The notes under the pieces were generated by a model. That model was not told the DNA's origin, did not search any database, and worked only from the letters and a program-made list of their open reading frames with translations. Below are positions 1-8,498 of a DNA stretch of 60,590 nucleotides, one piece after another (the first letter of the stretch is position 1; every line of letters starts with the position of its first letter). Source of the stretch: Clostridium_AQ sp900552125 (GTDB lineage: Bacteria; Bacillota_I; Bacilli_A; Erysipelotrichales; Erysipelotrichaceae); assembly GCA_037892765.1 (NCBI GenBank), contig JBBKBW010000015.1. One strand, 5' to 3'. A program made the translations under genes and the position numbers.

Positions 1-128
1 AAGAACCTGTGTAAATCAACAGGTCCTAATCTCTATTTCTTTCACGATACTATTTTAGAACATAAAAGGGAACCAAAAACCAACACATTATTAATTTTTT
101 TAAATTTCAAAGCATTTCTCTTCTAATA

Positions 129-154
129 CAAAAAGAACAGACATTTGCCTGTTC
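129..154 (-). terminator. Rho-independent terminator of the lipoprotein pair
   Basis: Inverted repeat GAACAG/CTGTTC with an 8-base loop, followed on the minus strand by TTTTT. It lies about 70 bases past the stop of the lipoprotein gene at 226. A second short dyad (ACCTGT/ACAGGT) sits at the extreme left edge near bases 5-24 and may belong to a gene outside the window. Confidence 0.6.
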
Positions 155-225
155 AATAAATACTATTTGATCAAAATGACTTAATTGTATCAATTTTCTT
201 TCCACCTCAGCTTCTACTGGATTTT

Positions 226-1179
226 TTATTTACTATAACCTAAATCTTCATGTGATATCCAAATCCATTTTTCGCTACCATCATTAAAGGTTACTTTATA
301 AACATTGAATCCGGAAATTTCACCAGCCATACCCTTTGTATCTCCTACAGTCCACGCTTCATCTTCGGTATTATAGTATATACCATCAGAACCGACAGTT
401 GGAACTGAAATAATTACATCACAAGCTTTTTCAGGATATCTTCCGTTAGGACATAATACTGTGGATTCATTTCCGCTAGTATTGGAGCTTTGACCGCCAT
501 TTGATGCACTACTACTGTTTCCTACATTGGAAGAACTTCCAGTAGAACCGGTACTATTCCTAGAACTTCCGCTAGTTACTGGGGTTGTTCTGTTCTGAGA
601 AGTAGTATTACTTGTTTCTTTTTTAGTTTCTTTTTTCTTTTCAACAACAACTTTAAATGTTTTTTCTGCAGCATTTTCATTAGCATCGTATGCTAAAATT
701 TTGACTTCATATGTACCAACTTTATCAGTATCTAACTTACCTGTATCAATGTAGTAACCAGATTTTTCTATTTGCTTACTACTGTATTTTAGTTCTCCAT
801 CTATAGGATCGCTAACAGATTTTACATTATCTTTTAATGTAAGTTTATCTCCAACGGTAATCGTAATCGTTTCTTTCTTCAATTCTATAACTGGGTTCCG
901 TGTGTCTTCCACTTTTACTTTAATTGTTTTTTCAGTTTCCTTTTCACCATCCGTGAATGTAACAGTTAACTCCTGTTCCCCTAATTTTTTATCATCAAAT
1001 CCATCAATTGTTTTTACTGTCACATTTTCATCAGATTCTTTGGCATCAAATAATTTGCTATTTTCCAATTCTTCTCCGTATTCAGTTGTTATACTATCTA
1101 CTGTCTTGACTTCTAGTTCCTGACTACATCCATTTAATATGAATGCTGCTACTGCTATCAACCCTACTAATCTCTTCAT
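226..1179 (-). CDS. Ig-like surface lipoprotein, Cys-containing C-terminus
   Basis: Predicted 317-residue surface lipoprotein. Residues 1-17 form a signal peptide ending in the lipobox ILNG-C, so Cys18 should be lipid-anchored outside the membrane. Residues 20-180 are Lys/Asp/Thr-rich beta modules of the DUF5011/HYR-like kind (LAYDANEN strand near 170). A Ser/Asn/Gly linker follows (about 185-237). The last 80 residues contain Cys243 and Cys253 and end in a Trp/Tyr-rich stretch, possibly a small binding domain that I do not recognise. It is a tandem paralogue of the gene at 1203-2285: the first ~185 residues are nearly identical and the C-termini are unrelated. It is co-transcribed 23 bases behind that gene and has a poor RBS, so coupling is likely. 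Function unknown. Confidence 0.85.
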   Translation of the reverse strand: MKRLVGLIAVAAFILNGCSQELEVKTVDSITTEYGEELENSKLFDAKESDENVTVKTIDGFDDKKLGEQELTVTFTDGEKETEKTIKVKVEDTRNPVIELKKETITITVGDKLTLKDNVKSVSDPIDGELKYSSKQIEKSGYYIDTGKLDTDKVGTYEVKILAYDANENAAEKTFKVVVEKKKETKKETSNTTSQNRTTPVTSGSSRNSTGSTGSSSNVGNSSSASNGGQSSNTSGNESTVLCPNGRYPEKACDVIISVPTVGSDGIYYNTEDEAWTVGDTKGMAGEISGFNVYKVTFNDGSEKWIWISHEDLGYSK

Positions 1180-1202
1180 AGTCTCTACACACCATATAGC
1201 AA

Positions 1203-2285
1203 TTAGTCAAAACGATATACACCTGATACGCCACTTCCAACATAAATGGTTTCCACTACTATATTGTTACCAAGCCATCCACCATGAACTGCTTTATTAT
1301 TTCCAATGTAGACTGCTACATGTGAAACTCCAGCACCTCCATCAGTATAGTAAAGAATATCTCCAGGACGCATTTGTGAAATCCCTACGCTTACCCCTAC
1401 TTTTGTGAAATTTTCTGGTGTAAGAGTGGATTGTGTTAAAGTACTTCCATCTTCGTTTGTTATAGTTTCTTCTATCCAAGCACTTTTACCTACTGCATTA
1501 ATTGCTGTTTCAGCAACTGAACTACAAATACCTTTACCTCCAACCTGTGCTAATGCTGCTTTTACAATAGGTGAGTCTGAGACAGCAATACTATCTTCCT
1601 CTGTGTTGTTTGATGTAGCTGGAGGTTGCTGTCCAGCTGATTGACCAGCTGATTCTTGTTTTTTGTTACTATCATTTACTGTATTAGTTTCAGTATTATT
1701 GTTGGTTGTAGCTTTGCTTGTTTCTTTCTTTACTTCTTTTTTCTTCTCAACAATAACCTTGAATGTTTTTTCTGAAGCATTCCCATTCGCATCATACGCC
1801 AATACTTTTACTTCATATGTGCCTGCTTTACCAGTATCTAATTTTCCTTTATCAAAGTAATAACCAGATTTCTCTACTTTTTTATTACTGTATTTCAGTT
1901 CCCCATCTACAGGATCTTTCACTGATTTCACATTATCTTTTAGATTCAGCTTATCTCCAGCAGTAATCGTAATTTTATCTTTTTTTAATTCAATTTCTGG
2001 CTTCTTCGTATCTTCCACCTTTACTTTGATCTGTTTTTCTGTTTCCTTATTACCATCTGTGAAAATTACATCCAGTGTCTGTTCCCCTAACTTCTTCGCA
2101 TCGTACCCATCAACTTTCTTAACTGTCACATTTTCATCAGATTCTTTAGCATCATATAATTTGCTATTTTCCAGTTCTTCTCCATATTCTGTTGTAATAC
2201 TATCAGCTGTCTTAACTTCCAACTCTTGACTGCAACCATTTAATATGAATGCTGCTATCGCTATTAAACTGCATAACTTTCTCAT
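1203..2285 (-). CDS. Ig-like lipoprotein with C-terminal NlpC/P60-type hydrolase domain
   Basis: 360-residue lipoprotein with lipobox ILNG-C (Cys18). Ig-like modules span about 20-180 and an Asn/Thr/Gln-rich linker about 185-235. The C-terminal domain (about 238-360) has the NlpC/P60 cysteine-peptidase layout: candidate nucleophile Cys254 in GKGICSSVAE and His322 in GVSHVAVYIGNN, preceded by the typical MRPGDILYY. Known members cleave peptidoglycan stem peptides, so a surface wall hydrolase is likely. The usual DC motif is replaced by IC, making this a divergent member. The RBS (AAGGGGAATG) is strong. It lies first of the lipoprotein pair, upstream of its hydrolase-less paralogue. Confidence 0.85.
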   Translation of the reverse strand: MRKLCSLIAIAAFILNGCSQELEVKTADSITTEYGEELENSKLYDAKESDENVTVKKVDGYDAKKLGEQTLDVIFTDGNKETEKQIKVKVEDTKKPEIELKKDKITITAGDKLNLKDNVKSVKDPVDGELKYSNKKVEKSGYYFDKGKLDTGKAGTYEVKVLAYDANGNASEKTFKVIVEKKKEVKKETSKATTNNNTETNTVNDSNKKQESAGQSAGQQPPATSNNTEEDSIAVSDSPIVKAALAQVGGKGICSSVAETAINAVGKSAWIEETITNEDGSTLTQSTLTPENFTKVGVSVGISQMRPGDILYYTDGGAGVSHVAVYIGNNKAVHGGWLGNNIVVETIYVGSGVSGVYRFD

Positions 2286-2312
2286 GTTTCATTCCCCTTC
2301 TTTCTTTTTAAT

Positions 2313-2642
2313 TTAACATATCCTTTGCTGACTCAAAACATCTTTTTGAATGGAAATATTCAACTTCACACATAATTCTTCAAATAAAGCCATTTTATCT
2401 ATTTCCATATTCGTATCCTCATCAGAACTCAAATATCGTTTTGAAAATATAGACCATTCTTGCATACAATCTTCACATACCCATGCGTCCAAAACTGGTA
2501 TATAATAAACATCATTTTTCAATATGCAATGGCAGGAATCGCAACCTTCCACTGCAATTTCATATTTTTGTAAATAGTTCATTTCTTGCCGTTCTAACTG
2601 ATAAACTATCCAACCGCTAGGCAAAGTTTTTCTTTGTGCCAT
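2313..2642 (-). CDS. Small protein with two Cys pairs, unknown function
   Basis: 109 residues starting MAQRKTLPSG. I chose the ATG at 2642 because AAAGGTAGG lies just upstream; the longer open frame to 2663 has no RBS. The middle carries CDSCHC and, about 25 residues later, CEDC, a layout that suggests a zinc ribbon or zinc-binding knuckle. No signal peptide or membrane helix, so cytosolic. It lies 28 bases upstream of the lipoprotein pair and 40 bases downstream of another small gene, so the four may form one operon. I do not recognise the family. Confidence 0.65.
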   Translation of the reverse strand: MAQRKTLPSGWIVYQLERQEMNYLQKYEIAVEGCDSCHCILKNDVYYIPVLDAWVCEDCMQEWSIFSKRYLSSDEDTNMEIDKMALFEELCVKLNISIQKDVLSQQRIC

Positions 2643-2681
2643 ATTTATCCTACCTTTCATCAAATAGTATTTGGGTTATAT

Positions 2682-2927
2682 TTATTCTTCTAAGACATTC
2701 ACCTTTGTTTTTTCCCTCACGTGTTCTATATATGTATCTAAATCTATATACCCTTTTGATAGATTCTCAGCTTTTTCGGTGATCTTTTCTAAAATTTCTG
2801 CAATTTCATTACTCTCTAGTCCACAATCAAAGAGTACTTCAGTAATTGTTCCAATATAAACACGGCTTGTAAAATTGATTAATTTTTGTTCTCTAATTTC
2901 CTGAAGTTGTTTTTCCCTTCTATTCAT
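2682..2927 (-). CDS. Small hypothetical protein, helical
   Basis: 81 residues, MNRREKQLQEIREQK..., charged and predicted mostly helical, with no signal peptide. AGGGGACG precedes the ATG by a workable distance. It is the first gene of the leftmost minus-strand cluster. Nothing in the sequence names a function. The length, charge and codon use look like a real gene rather than a shadow, since no competing frame is longer here. Confidence 0.55.
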   Translation of the reverse strand: MNRREKQLQEIREQKLINFTSRVYIGTITEVLFDCGLESNEIAEILEKITEKAENLSKGYIDLDTYIEHVREKTKVNVLEE

Positions 2928-3256
2928 AATTTATCGTCCCCTTTCATCTACTTAATCTATCATATCCATAAATGATAATATATCCTTACTACACTTACAC
3001 ACTATCATATATATTTTTATATTTCTAGTAGAATGATTTATATATTTTTCTACCTTAAATATACCCTAAAATACTCTTTTCGGCAAAAACAAAATCTCTT
3101 TTTTTCCTGAACACTTTTTTTGTTAAAAAAAGACTGATTTTCTTGAAAACCAGTCAAAATACCATTTACTATCAACTAACCCCTAATTTTCAGGAGTCAA
3201 AATTTTGGTTGTTGAAAAGTGCGAAAAAGCCTTTATTTATCGGCTTATTTGCACTT
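2928..3256. other. AT-rich intergenic region with two hairpins
   Basis: No coding frame with an RBS is visible. The right part (3125-3258) carries the two hairpins annotated separately. The left part (about 2940-3060) is very AT-rich and should hold the promoter of the small-gene/lipoprotein cluster, but I could not pick a convincing -35/-10 pair. Confidence 0.4.
3125..3155 (-). terminator. Rho-independent terminator downstream of rlmCD
   Basis: Read on the minus strand, GACTGGTTTTC pairs with GAAAATCAGTC (one mismatch) around a 2-3 base loop and is followed by TTTTTTT. It lies about 100 bases past the methyltransferase stop. Confidence 0.75.
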
Positions 3257-3258
3257 TT
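3215..3258 (-). terminator. Long hairpin abutting the rlmCD stop codon
   Basis: AAAAGTGCGAAAAAGCC pairs with GGCTTATTTGCACTTTT (17-base arms, two mismatches). The arm nearest the gene overlaps the stop codon at 3257-3259. There is no clear U-tract on the minus strand, so it may protect the 3' end or act as a weak terminator ahead of the stronger one at 3125. Confidence 0.5.
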
Positions 3259-4585
3259 ATTTTTTTACTATCAGATTTACTGTTTCAACGTGATGAGTAT
3301 ATGGGAACATATCTACTGGCTGTATAATCTCTGCTTTATAGCCTTTCTGTTCTAGAATCTTTAAATCTCTTGCTAGAGTCCCTGGATCACAGGATACATA
3401 TACAATACGATCTGGATTCATTTCCACCATACTATTAATTGTGACTTCATCACAGCCTTTTCTTGGAGGATCCACTACAATTACATCCGGATGTCTACCT
3501 TGTTCACTCCATGACTTCGCAAAGGTAGCCGCATCACTGCATACAAATTCAATATTATCAATTTCATTTAATTCTGCATTCTTTTTCGCATCCTGAATAG
3601 CTTGCGGAACAATTTCTATCCCTGTCACATGTTTTGCTTTTTGCGCTAAAAACATAGAAATAGTACCTACACCACAGTATAAATCTAATACTGTTTCTTT
3701 GCCTGTTAGACCTGCAAATTCAAGTGCTTTTCCATACAATACCTCTGTTTGTACTGGATTGACCTGATAGAAAGATTTTGAAGAGATAGAAAACTGTAAA
3801 TCATGGATTTTGTCAATAATAACACGTGTTCCGTACACGATTTTTTCCTTTTCTCCTAAAATAACATTATCCTGTCTTTGATTTAGATTAACCACAATAC
3901 TTTTGATAAATGGAAGAGATTGCGTTAATTCAGTAATCATTTCTTCCTGATGAGGTATCTTAAAGCTTCGTACAATCCAGACAACCATGACCTCATCACT
4001 AGAGAATGCATGTTTGATTAGAATGTGGCGAAAAACTTCTGCATTTTTATATTTCACCAACAATGCTTTCATTGCCTTTAATACTTCATTAATTCGCTCA
4101 CTCTGAATCATACAATAATCCATATCAATGATCGTGTTGGAATTAATACGATAAAAACCAGTAACTACATTACCTTTTTGAATACCAACTGGTATCTGCC
4201 CTTTATTTCGATAAGAGTCATGATGTTCCTTCATTCCTAATACATCACATACCGGAAGTGATAATCCTGCAATTCTAGTAATGACATCCTGTACTTTTTG
4301 TTTCTTAAAGTTTAGCTGTTCTTCATAAGACATATGCTGTAGCTGACAGCCCCCACAGCTTTTAGCGATAGGACAAGGAGGAGTTAATCTTTGATCTGAA
4401 GATTTCGTTAGTTCCATTAATCTTGCATAACCAAAGGTCTTCTTTACCAATGTCACAATTAGATTTCCTTCTTCCCCCTTCATCATTCCTTTCACAAAAA
4501 GTGGAAAGCCATTGATTTTGACTACTCCATGTCCATCATGTGTATATCCTGTGCATATTCCATAAACCTTTTCATTTTTCTGCAT
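3257..4585 (-). CDS. rlmD: 23S rRNA (uracil-C5)-methyltransferase, RlmCD/RumA family
   Basis: 442 residues. Methylates a uracil of 23S rRNA at C5 using S-adenosylmethionine. A TRAM-like RNA-binding segment covers about residues 5-60. Fe-S ligands Cys71, Cys77 and Cys80 (CPIAKSCGGC) and a later Cys in DMDYC match the family's 4Fe-4S cluster. The SAM-binding motif is LDLYCGVGTISM, the catalytic region VDPPRKGC, and the nucleophile the Cys in YVSCDPGT near residue 400. In Firmicutes the single enzyme often does the jobs of RlmC and RlmD; which uridine is modified cannot be told from sequence. RBS GAGGTGAG precedes ATG. Full length; its own terminators follow. Confidence 0.9.
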   Translation of the reverse strand: MQKNEKVYGICTGYTHDGHGVVKINGFPLFVKGMMKGEEGNLIVTLVKKTFGYARLMELTKSSDQRLTPPCPIAKSCGGCQLQHMSYEEQLNFKKQKVQDVITRIAGLSLPVCDVLGMKEHHDSYRNKGQIPVGIQKGNVVTGFYRINSNTIIDMDYCMIQSERINEVLKAMKALLVKYKNAEVFRHILIKHAFSSDEVMVVWIVRSFKIPHQEEMITELTQSLPFIKSIVVNLNQRQDNVILGEKEKIVYGTRVIIDKIHDLQFSISSKSFYQVNPVQTEVLYGKALEFAGLTGKETVLDLYCGVGTISMFLAQKAKHVTGIEIVPQAIQDAKKNAELNEIDNIEFVCSDAATFAKSWSEQGRHPDVIVVDPPRKGCDEVTINSMVEMNPDRIVYVSCDPGTLARDLKILEQKGYKAEIIQPVDMFPYTHHVETVNLIVKK

Positions 4586-4599
4586 GTTCTCACCTCGTG

Positions 4600-4622
4600 A
4601 AAAAAGGGCAAGCGCCCTTTTT
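4600..4622 (-). terminator. Short GC-rich hairpin terminator
   Basis: AAAAAGGGC-loop-GCCCTTTTT sits between two minus-strand genes, just past the stop at 4630. The A/T flanks extend the stem and give U-runs on both strands. It partly insulates the methyltransferase gene from its upstream neighbour. Confidence 0.75.
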
Positions 4623-4629
4623 ATCCTTC

Positions 4630-5214
4630 TTATTTAGTACTCTCTTCTTCCTGCTGCTGAAGAAGTTCTTCGGCAACTTCCTTATTCTTAGGAGAAGAAG
4701 GTGTTGATACATTTGGCTTATCCGCAGCCGCTGTCTTTGTCTTAATCATATAGATTTGATCATCAGATGAATGCTCTTCATCTGGAATGAAGTTATAGAC
4801 ATGTACTTCCAAATCATACATTTTTACTGAATCATTATTCGTAAAGTATGTTTTAATTGGTAGGATTTCATTTACTTTGTCATAAGCCTCATTCATTATT
4901 TCTTTAACATTTGCACTGCTAGCATCATCACTAGTATCAATGTTTACACGTAAAGTTGCGCTAATCAGATTCACTTCTACATTATCCGTATTATCAAATG
5001 TCATTGCGTCTTTTATCTGATCTACTTGTTCTTCAGTAATAGCAGGATCCAATGAATTATCAAAACGGCTGCCTACGGTAGGCTGTCCACTGTTTTCTTT
5101 CGTACTTATAAAAATCCAGCCTAATAGTAATAGAGGAATCAGAATAACAATACCGGCAATCCAATATAAGATTTTACTTTTACTGCCTTTTTTATTTTTT
5201 TTCTTTTTACTCAT
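4630..5214 (-). CDS. Membrane-anchored extracytoplasmic protein, unknown
   Basis: 194 residues. A Lys-rich cytosolic tip is followed by one transmembrane helix (about residues 15-37) and an outside domain of ~150 residues ending in a Pro/Ser then Gln/Glu-rich tail. I chose the ATG at 5214: AGGAG lies 8-9 bases upstream, whereas the GTG three codons earlier would overlap that RBS. The outside domain has an acidic, strand-helix pattern (VNLISATLRVNID) that I cannot assign. It sits between gatB and rlmD with its own terminator, so no operon partner suggests a job. Confidence 0.7.
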   Translation of the reverse strand: MSKKKKNKKGSKSKILYWIAGIVILIPLLLLGWIFISTKENSGQPTVGSRFDNSLDPAITEEQVDQIKDAMTFDNTDNVEVNLISATLRVNIDTSDDASSANVKEIMNEAYDKVNEILPIKTYFTNNDSVKMYDLEVHVYNFIPDEEHSSDDQIYMIKTKTAAADKPNVSTPSSPKNKEVAEELLQQQEEESTK

Positions 5215-5349
5215 GTGGTTCACTCCTGACTGTATGTAATATAAAATACAATTTTATATGTTATACGACATTCTTTATATTTCACATGTATCAGTATAAC
5301 ACAAATTATAGAAAATTACAGTGGGTATCTTCTTACGATTTACTAAATT

Positions 5350-6774
5350 CTAACGTTTTTTCAGCTCTTCTTGAATCATTTTATTTGTCATTGCAGGATT
5401 TGCCTGTCCCTTGCTGGCTTTCATAACCTGACCAACTAAGAATCCTACTGCACGATCCTTACCATTTTTAAAGTCTTCAATTGATTGTGGGTTGTTATCT
5501 AAAACAGTAGTGATCAAGGCTAATAGTTCACTTGTATCACTCATCTGTTTCATGCCTTTTTCTTCAACGACTTTTTTAGGATCTTTACCCTTCATAATTT
5601 CTTCAAATACGACTTTAGCTTGTTTACCACTGATTTCTCCAGCTTCTACCATATTGATCATATCGCCTAAGTGTTTTGGATTGCATGGATTTTCAGATAG
5701 CTTTAGATTTTCTTTGTTTAATACCGCAACCATTTCAACGATAACCCAGTTAGCTGCTTTTTTATAGTTTTTCGTATATTTACATACTTCATCAAAGAAG
5801 TTGCTTAATTCACGATTTGCTACTAATACATCTGCATCATATTCTTTTAAACCATAGTCTTTCTGATAACGAGCTTTACGTTCATCAGGAAGTTCATCCA
5901 TATGTTCCTGAATATCTTTGATCCATTCAGCATCTAAAAGAATAGGGAAGATGTTTGGTTCTGGGAAGAATTTATAATCCACATTTCCTTCTTTTTTACG
6001 CATTAAGACTGTTGTCTTCTGTGTTTCATCATAACGACGAGTAGCCTGTTCTACTTTCCCGCCATTTTCAAGAATTTCCTTCTGTCTTTCTACTTCCGCA
6101 TCAATTGCTTTTTGTACGTTAGAAATAGAGTTTAGATTCTTAACTTCTGTTTTTGTCCCAAATGTGTCGCTTCCTTCTGGACGAATAGAAACATTGACAT
6201 CACAACGCATGCTTCCTTCTTCCATTTTTACATCACTGATACCTAAATAATATAAAATGCTTCTTAGTTTTTCCACATAAGCTGCTGCTTCTGCACCATT
6301 ACGAATATCTGGTTCACTAACGATTTCCACAAGTGGAGTACCTGCACGGTTATAATCTACTAATGTACCTGCATCACTATGGAACTGTTTTGCAGTATCT
6401 TCTTCCATATGGATACGGTTGATACGAATGTCTTTTGTCCCATCTTCTGTTTTAATGGTAATCACACCATTTTTTCCAATTGGATGGAATTGTTGAGTTA
6501 TCTGGAATCCTTTTGGAAGATCCGAATAATAATAGTTTTTACGATCAAATTTCACAAGTGGATCGATTTCACATTTTAAAGCTGTACATGCAAGTACTGC
6601 TAAGCGTACTGCTTCTTTATTAACACAAGGAAGAGTTCCTGGATGTCCTAAATCAATTTCATTTACACAAGTATTTGCGACTGCGCCAAACGATGTTGGT
6701 GCGCTGGAAAACATTTTTGTTTTTGTTTTCAGCTCACAGTGGATTTCAATTCCTATGACTGTTTCGTATTTCAT
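5350..6774 (-). CDS. gatB: Asp/Glu-tRNA amidotransferase subunit B
   Basis: 474 residues, full length. With GatA and GatC it converts Glu-tRNA(Gln) or Asp-tRNA(Asn) to Gln-tRNA or Asn-tRNA. Family signatures: ETVIGIEIHCELKTKTKMF at the N-terminus, DLPKGFQITQ, EEDTAKQFH and RAGTPLVEIVSEPD, followed by the C-terminal helical/YqeY-like tail (about 330-474) that contacts tRNA. The start overlaps the gatA stop by 4 bases, the usual coupling. Confidence 0.97.
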   Translation of the reverse strand: MKYETVIGIEIHCELKTKTKMFSSAPTSFGAVANTCVNEIDLGHPGTLPCVNKEAVRLAVLACTALKCEIDPLVKFDRKNYYYSDLPKGFQITQQFHPIGKNGVITIKTEDGTKDIRINRIHMEEDTAKQFHSDAGTLVDYNRAGTPLVEIVSEPDIRNGAEAAAYVEKLRSILYYLGISDVKMEEGSMRCDVNVSIRPEGSDTFGTKTEVKNLNSISNVQKAIDAEVERQKEILENGGKVEQATRRYDETQKTTVLMRKKEGNVDYKFFPEPNIFPILLDAEWIKDIQEHMDELPDERKARYQKDYGLKEYDADVLVANRELSNFFDEVCKYTKNYKKAANWVIVEMVAVLNKENLKLSENPCNPKHLGDMINMVEAGEISGKQAKVVFEEIMKGKDPKKVVEEKGMKQMSDTSELLALITTVLDNNPQSIEDFKNGKDRAVGFLVGQVMKASKGQANPAMTNKMIQEELKKR

Positions 6775-8192
6775 GCGTCTACCTCCACATCATTTCCTTT
6801 TAATCCGGTTTCTTCTTCAATAGCTAAACCGATATTAAATAATGTTTGTTCATCAAATGCTTTTGCGCTCATGTTAATCGCAATTGGCATACCTTTTGAA
6901 AAACCAGTAGGTACTGTAATGCTTGGATAACCTGAGAAATTACCTAACACCATATGATTTTCCGCAACATTATTATCTGCACCTAAATGTGAATCTTTTG
7001 ATTCGTCTACAAGTGGTGCTATCGTACCTGCCGCAGATGCAATCACTACATCATATTGATCTAAGATTTGTTTTAAATCATTCACAATAAGACGTCTAAC
7101 CTTTTGTGCTTTACGGAATATTTTATCTTGATTTTCCACAAATAAAGAATAACTTCCAATTACGAAACGTTTACGTACATAAGAACAGAAACCTTTTGTA
7201 CGAGTATTAATCATCACGTCTTCTACACTTTCCCCATCTTCACGCATACCAAAGCGAATTCCATCTAAATTAGAATGATTAGCAGTTGCCTCCGCATTCG
7301 CAATAATATAATACGTAGGAAGTAAAGCATTCATCAGCTGATCATCCATGCGAACATGTTCAACAACAGCTCCTCTTGCTTGTAATTTCTTCATTAAAGA
7401 ATCAAAGTTCTGACGGATTTCTTCATCTTCGATTGCTTCCTGTACATTATCTAAAATCGCAATACGTTTTCCACGTAAATCACTATTTAGATTAGAAGAA
7501 TAGGCTTCTACTTTTTCAAAGCTTGATGTCATATCACGATCATCACGTCCTGCAAGTACTTCTAAAGCAACCGCAGCATCTTTAATAGAAGTCGTAAAAT
7601 AACCTACATGGTCAAGACTAGAAGCATAAGGAATAATGCCATAACGAGAAATTCTTCCGTAAGTAGGTTTCATACCAATGATACCATTATATGCCGCAGG
7701 TTTACGAACACTGTCACCTGTATCTGTACCAATCGCAAATGGAACCACTCCAGCTGCTACAAGTGCAGCACTACCTCCACTGCTTCCACCAGAAATACGT
7801 GTGTTATCCCATGCATTATGTACTGGTCCAGTGTAGGCATTACGGTTTGTTCCACCCATTCCTAGTTCATCCATACTAGATTTCGCAATTACAATAGCAC
7901 CAGCTTTTTCTAGCTTATCAACAATATGTGCATTATATACAGGCACATAGTTATCTAAAATTCGTGATGAAGCAGTTGTACGGATTCCCTTTGTATTCAC
8001 ATTGTCTTTTAAAACAACTGGCATACCATACATTGGTGCTTTTTCATCTACTTCCTTTAAAGCTTCCAATTGATCTTTTGGATCAACAAATGTCACTACA
8101 GCATTTAAGCGTTCCTGTGATTCTTTTGCTTTTTCATAAGCCTCATAAACACGGCTTTCTATATCTATTTTATTCATTCTATCGAAATCCAT
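6771..8192 (-). CDS. gatA: Asp/Glu-tRNA amidotransferase subunit A (amidase)
   Basis: 473 residues, amidase-signature enzyme that releases ammonia from glutamine for the GatB active site. Catalytic Lys62 (VVLKDNVN), the Ser pair in SGGSSGGSA (about 137-138) and nucleophile Ser161 in GTDTGDSVRKPAA are present. The residue before the nucleophile is Asp where most GatA have Gly, a variant within the family. RBS AGGTGG overlaps the end of gatC one base upstream of the gene. Middle gene of gatCAB. Confidence 0.97.
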   Translation of the reverse strand: MDFDRMNKIDIESRVYEAYEKAKESQERLNAVVTFVDPKDQLEALKEVDEKAPMYGMPVVLKDNVNTKGIRTTASSRILDNYVPVYNAHIVDKLEKAGAIVIAKSSMDELGMGGTNRNAYTGPVHNAWDNTRISGGSSGGSAALVAAGVVPFAIGTDTGDSVRKPAAYNGIIGMKPTYGRISRYGIIPYASSLDHVGYFTTSIKDAAVALEVLAGRDDRDMTSSFEKVEAYSSNLNSDLRGKRIAILDNVQEAIEDEEIRQNFDSLMKKLQARGAVVEHVRMDDQLMNALLPTYYIIANAEATANHSNLDGIRFGMREDGESVEDVMINTRTKGFCSYVRKRFVIGSYSLFVENQDKIFRKAQKVRRLIVNDLKQILDQYDVVIASAAGTIAPLVDESKDSHLGADNNVAENHMVLGNFSGYPSITVPTGFSKGMPIAINMSAKAFDEQTLFNIGLAIEEETGLKGNDVEVDA

Positions 8193-8193
8193 T

Positions 8194-8487
8194 TTACTTC
8201 ACCACCTTTGGCACATGAATATGCCCAGCTTTTACACTCTTCGCATTTGATAATGCCTCTTCTTGTGAAATGACATGATCTACCTTATCTTCACGCAAAT
8301 ATGAAGTACTTGCTTCAAATGGATAAATCATCTCTTCTACACCATCCGTATTAATTTCTTCTAATAAAGAAATCTGCTGTAATAGTTCTTTAAATTCATC
8401 TTGTAGCTGGCTAACTTCTTCATCTGATAAATCAAACATGATATCATGTGCCAGTTTTTTAAAATATTCTGCACTAAATGTTTCCAT
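8194..8487 (-). CDS. gatC: Asp/Glu-tRNA amidotransferase subunit C
   Basis: 97 residues, the small subunit that wraps GatA and GatB and stabilises the complex. Typical layout: N-terminal helices with FKKLAHDIMFDLSDEE, then a loop with EEMIYPFE and the C-terminal strand. RBS GGAGG lies upstream. It starts 11 bases after the camS-like gene, so pcrA-ligA-camS-gatCAB may be one transcription unit. Confidence 0.92.
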   Translation of the reverse strand: METFSAEYFKKLAHDIMFDLSDEEVSQLQDEFKELLQQISLLEEINTDGVEEMIYPFEASTSYLREDKVDHVISQEEALSNAKSVKAGHIHVPKVVK

Positions 8488-8498
8488 ACGTTCCTCCT

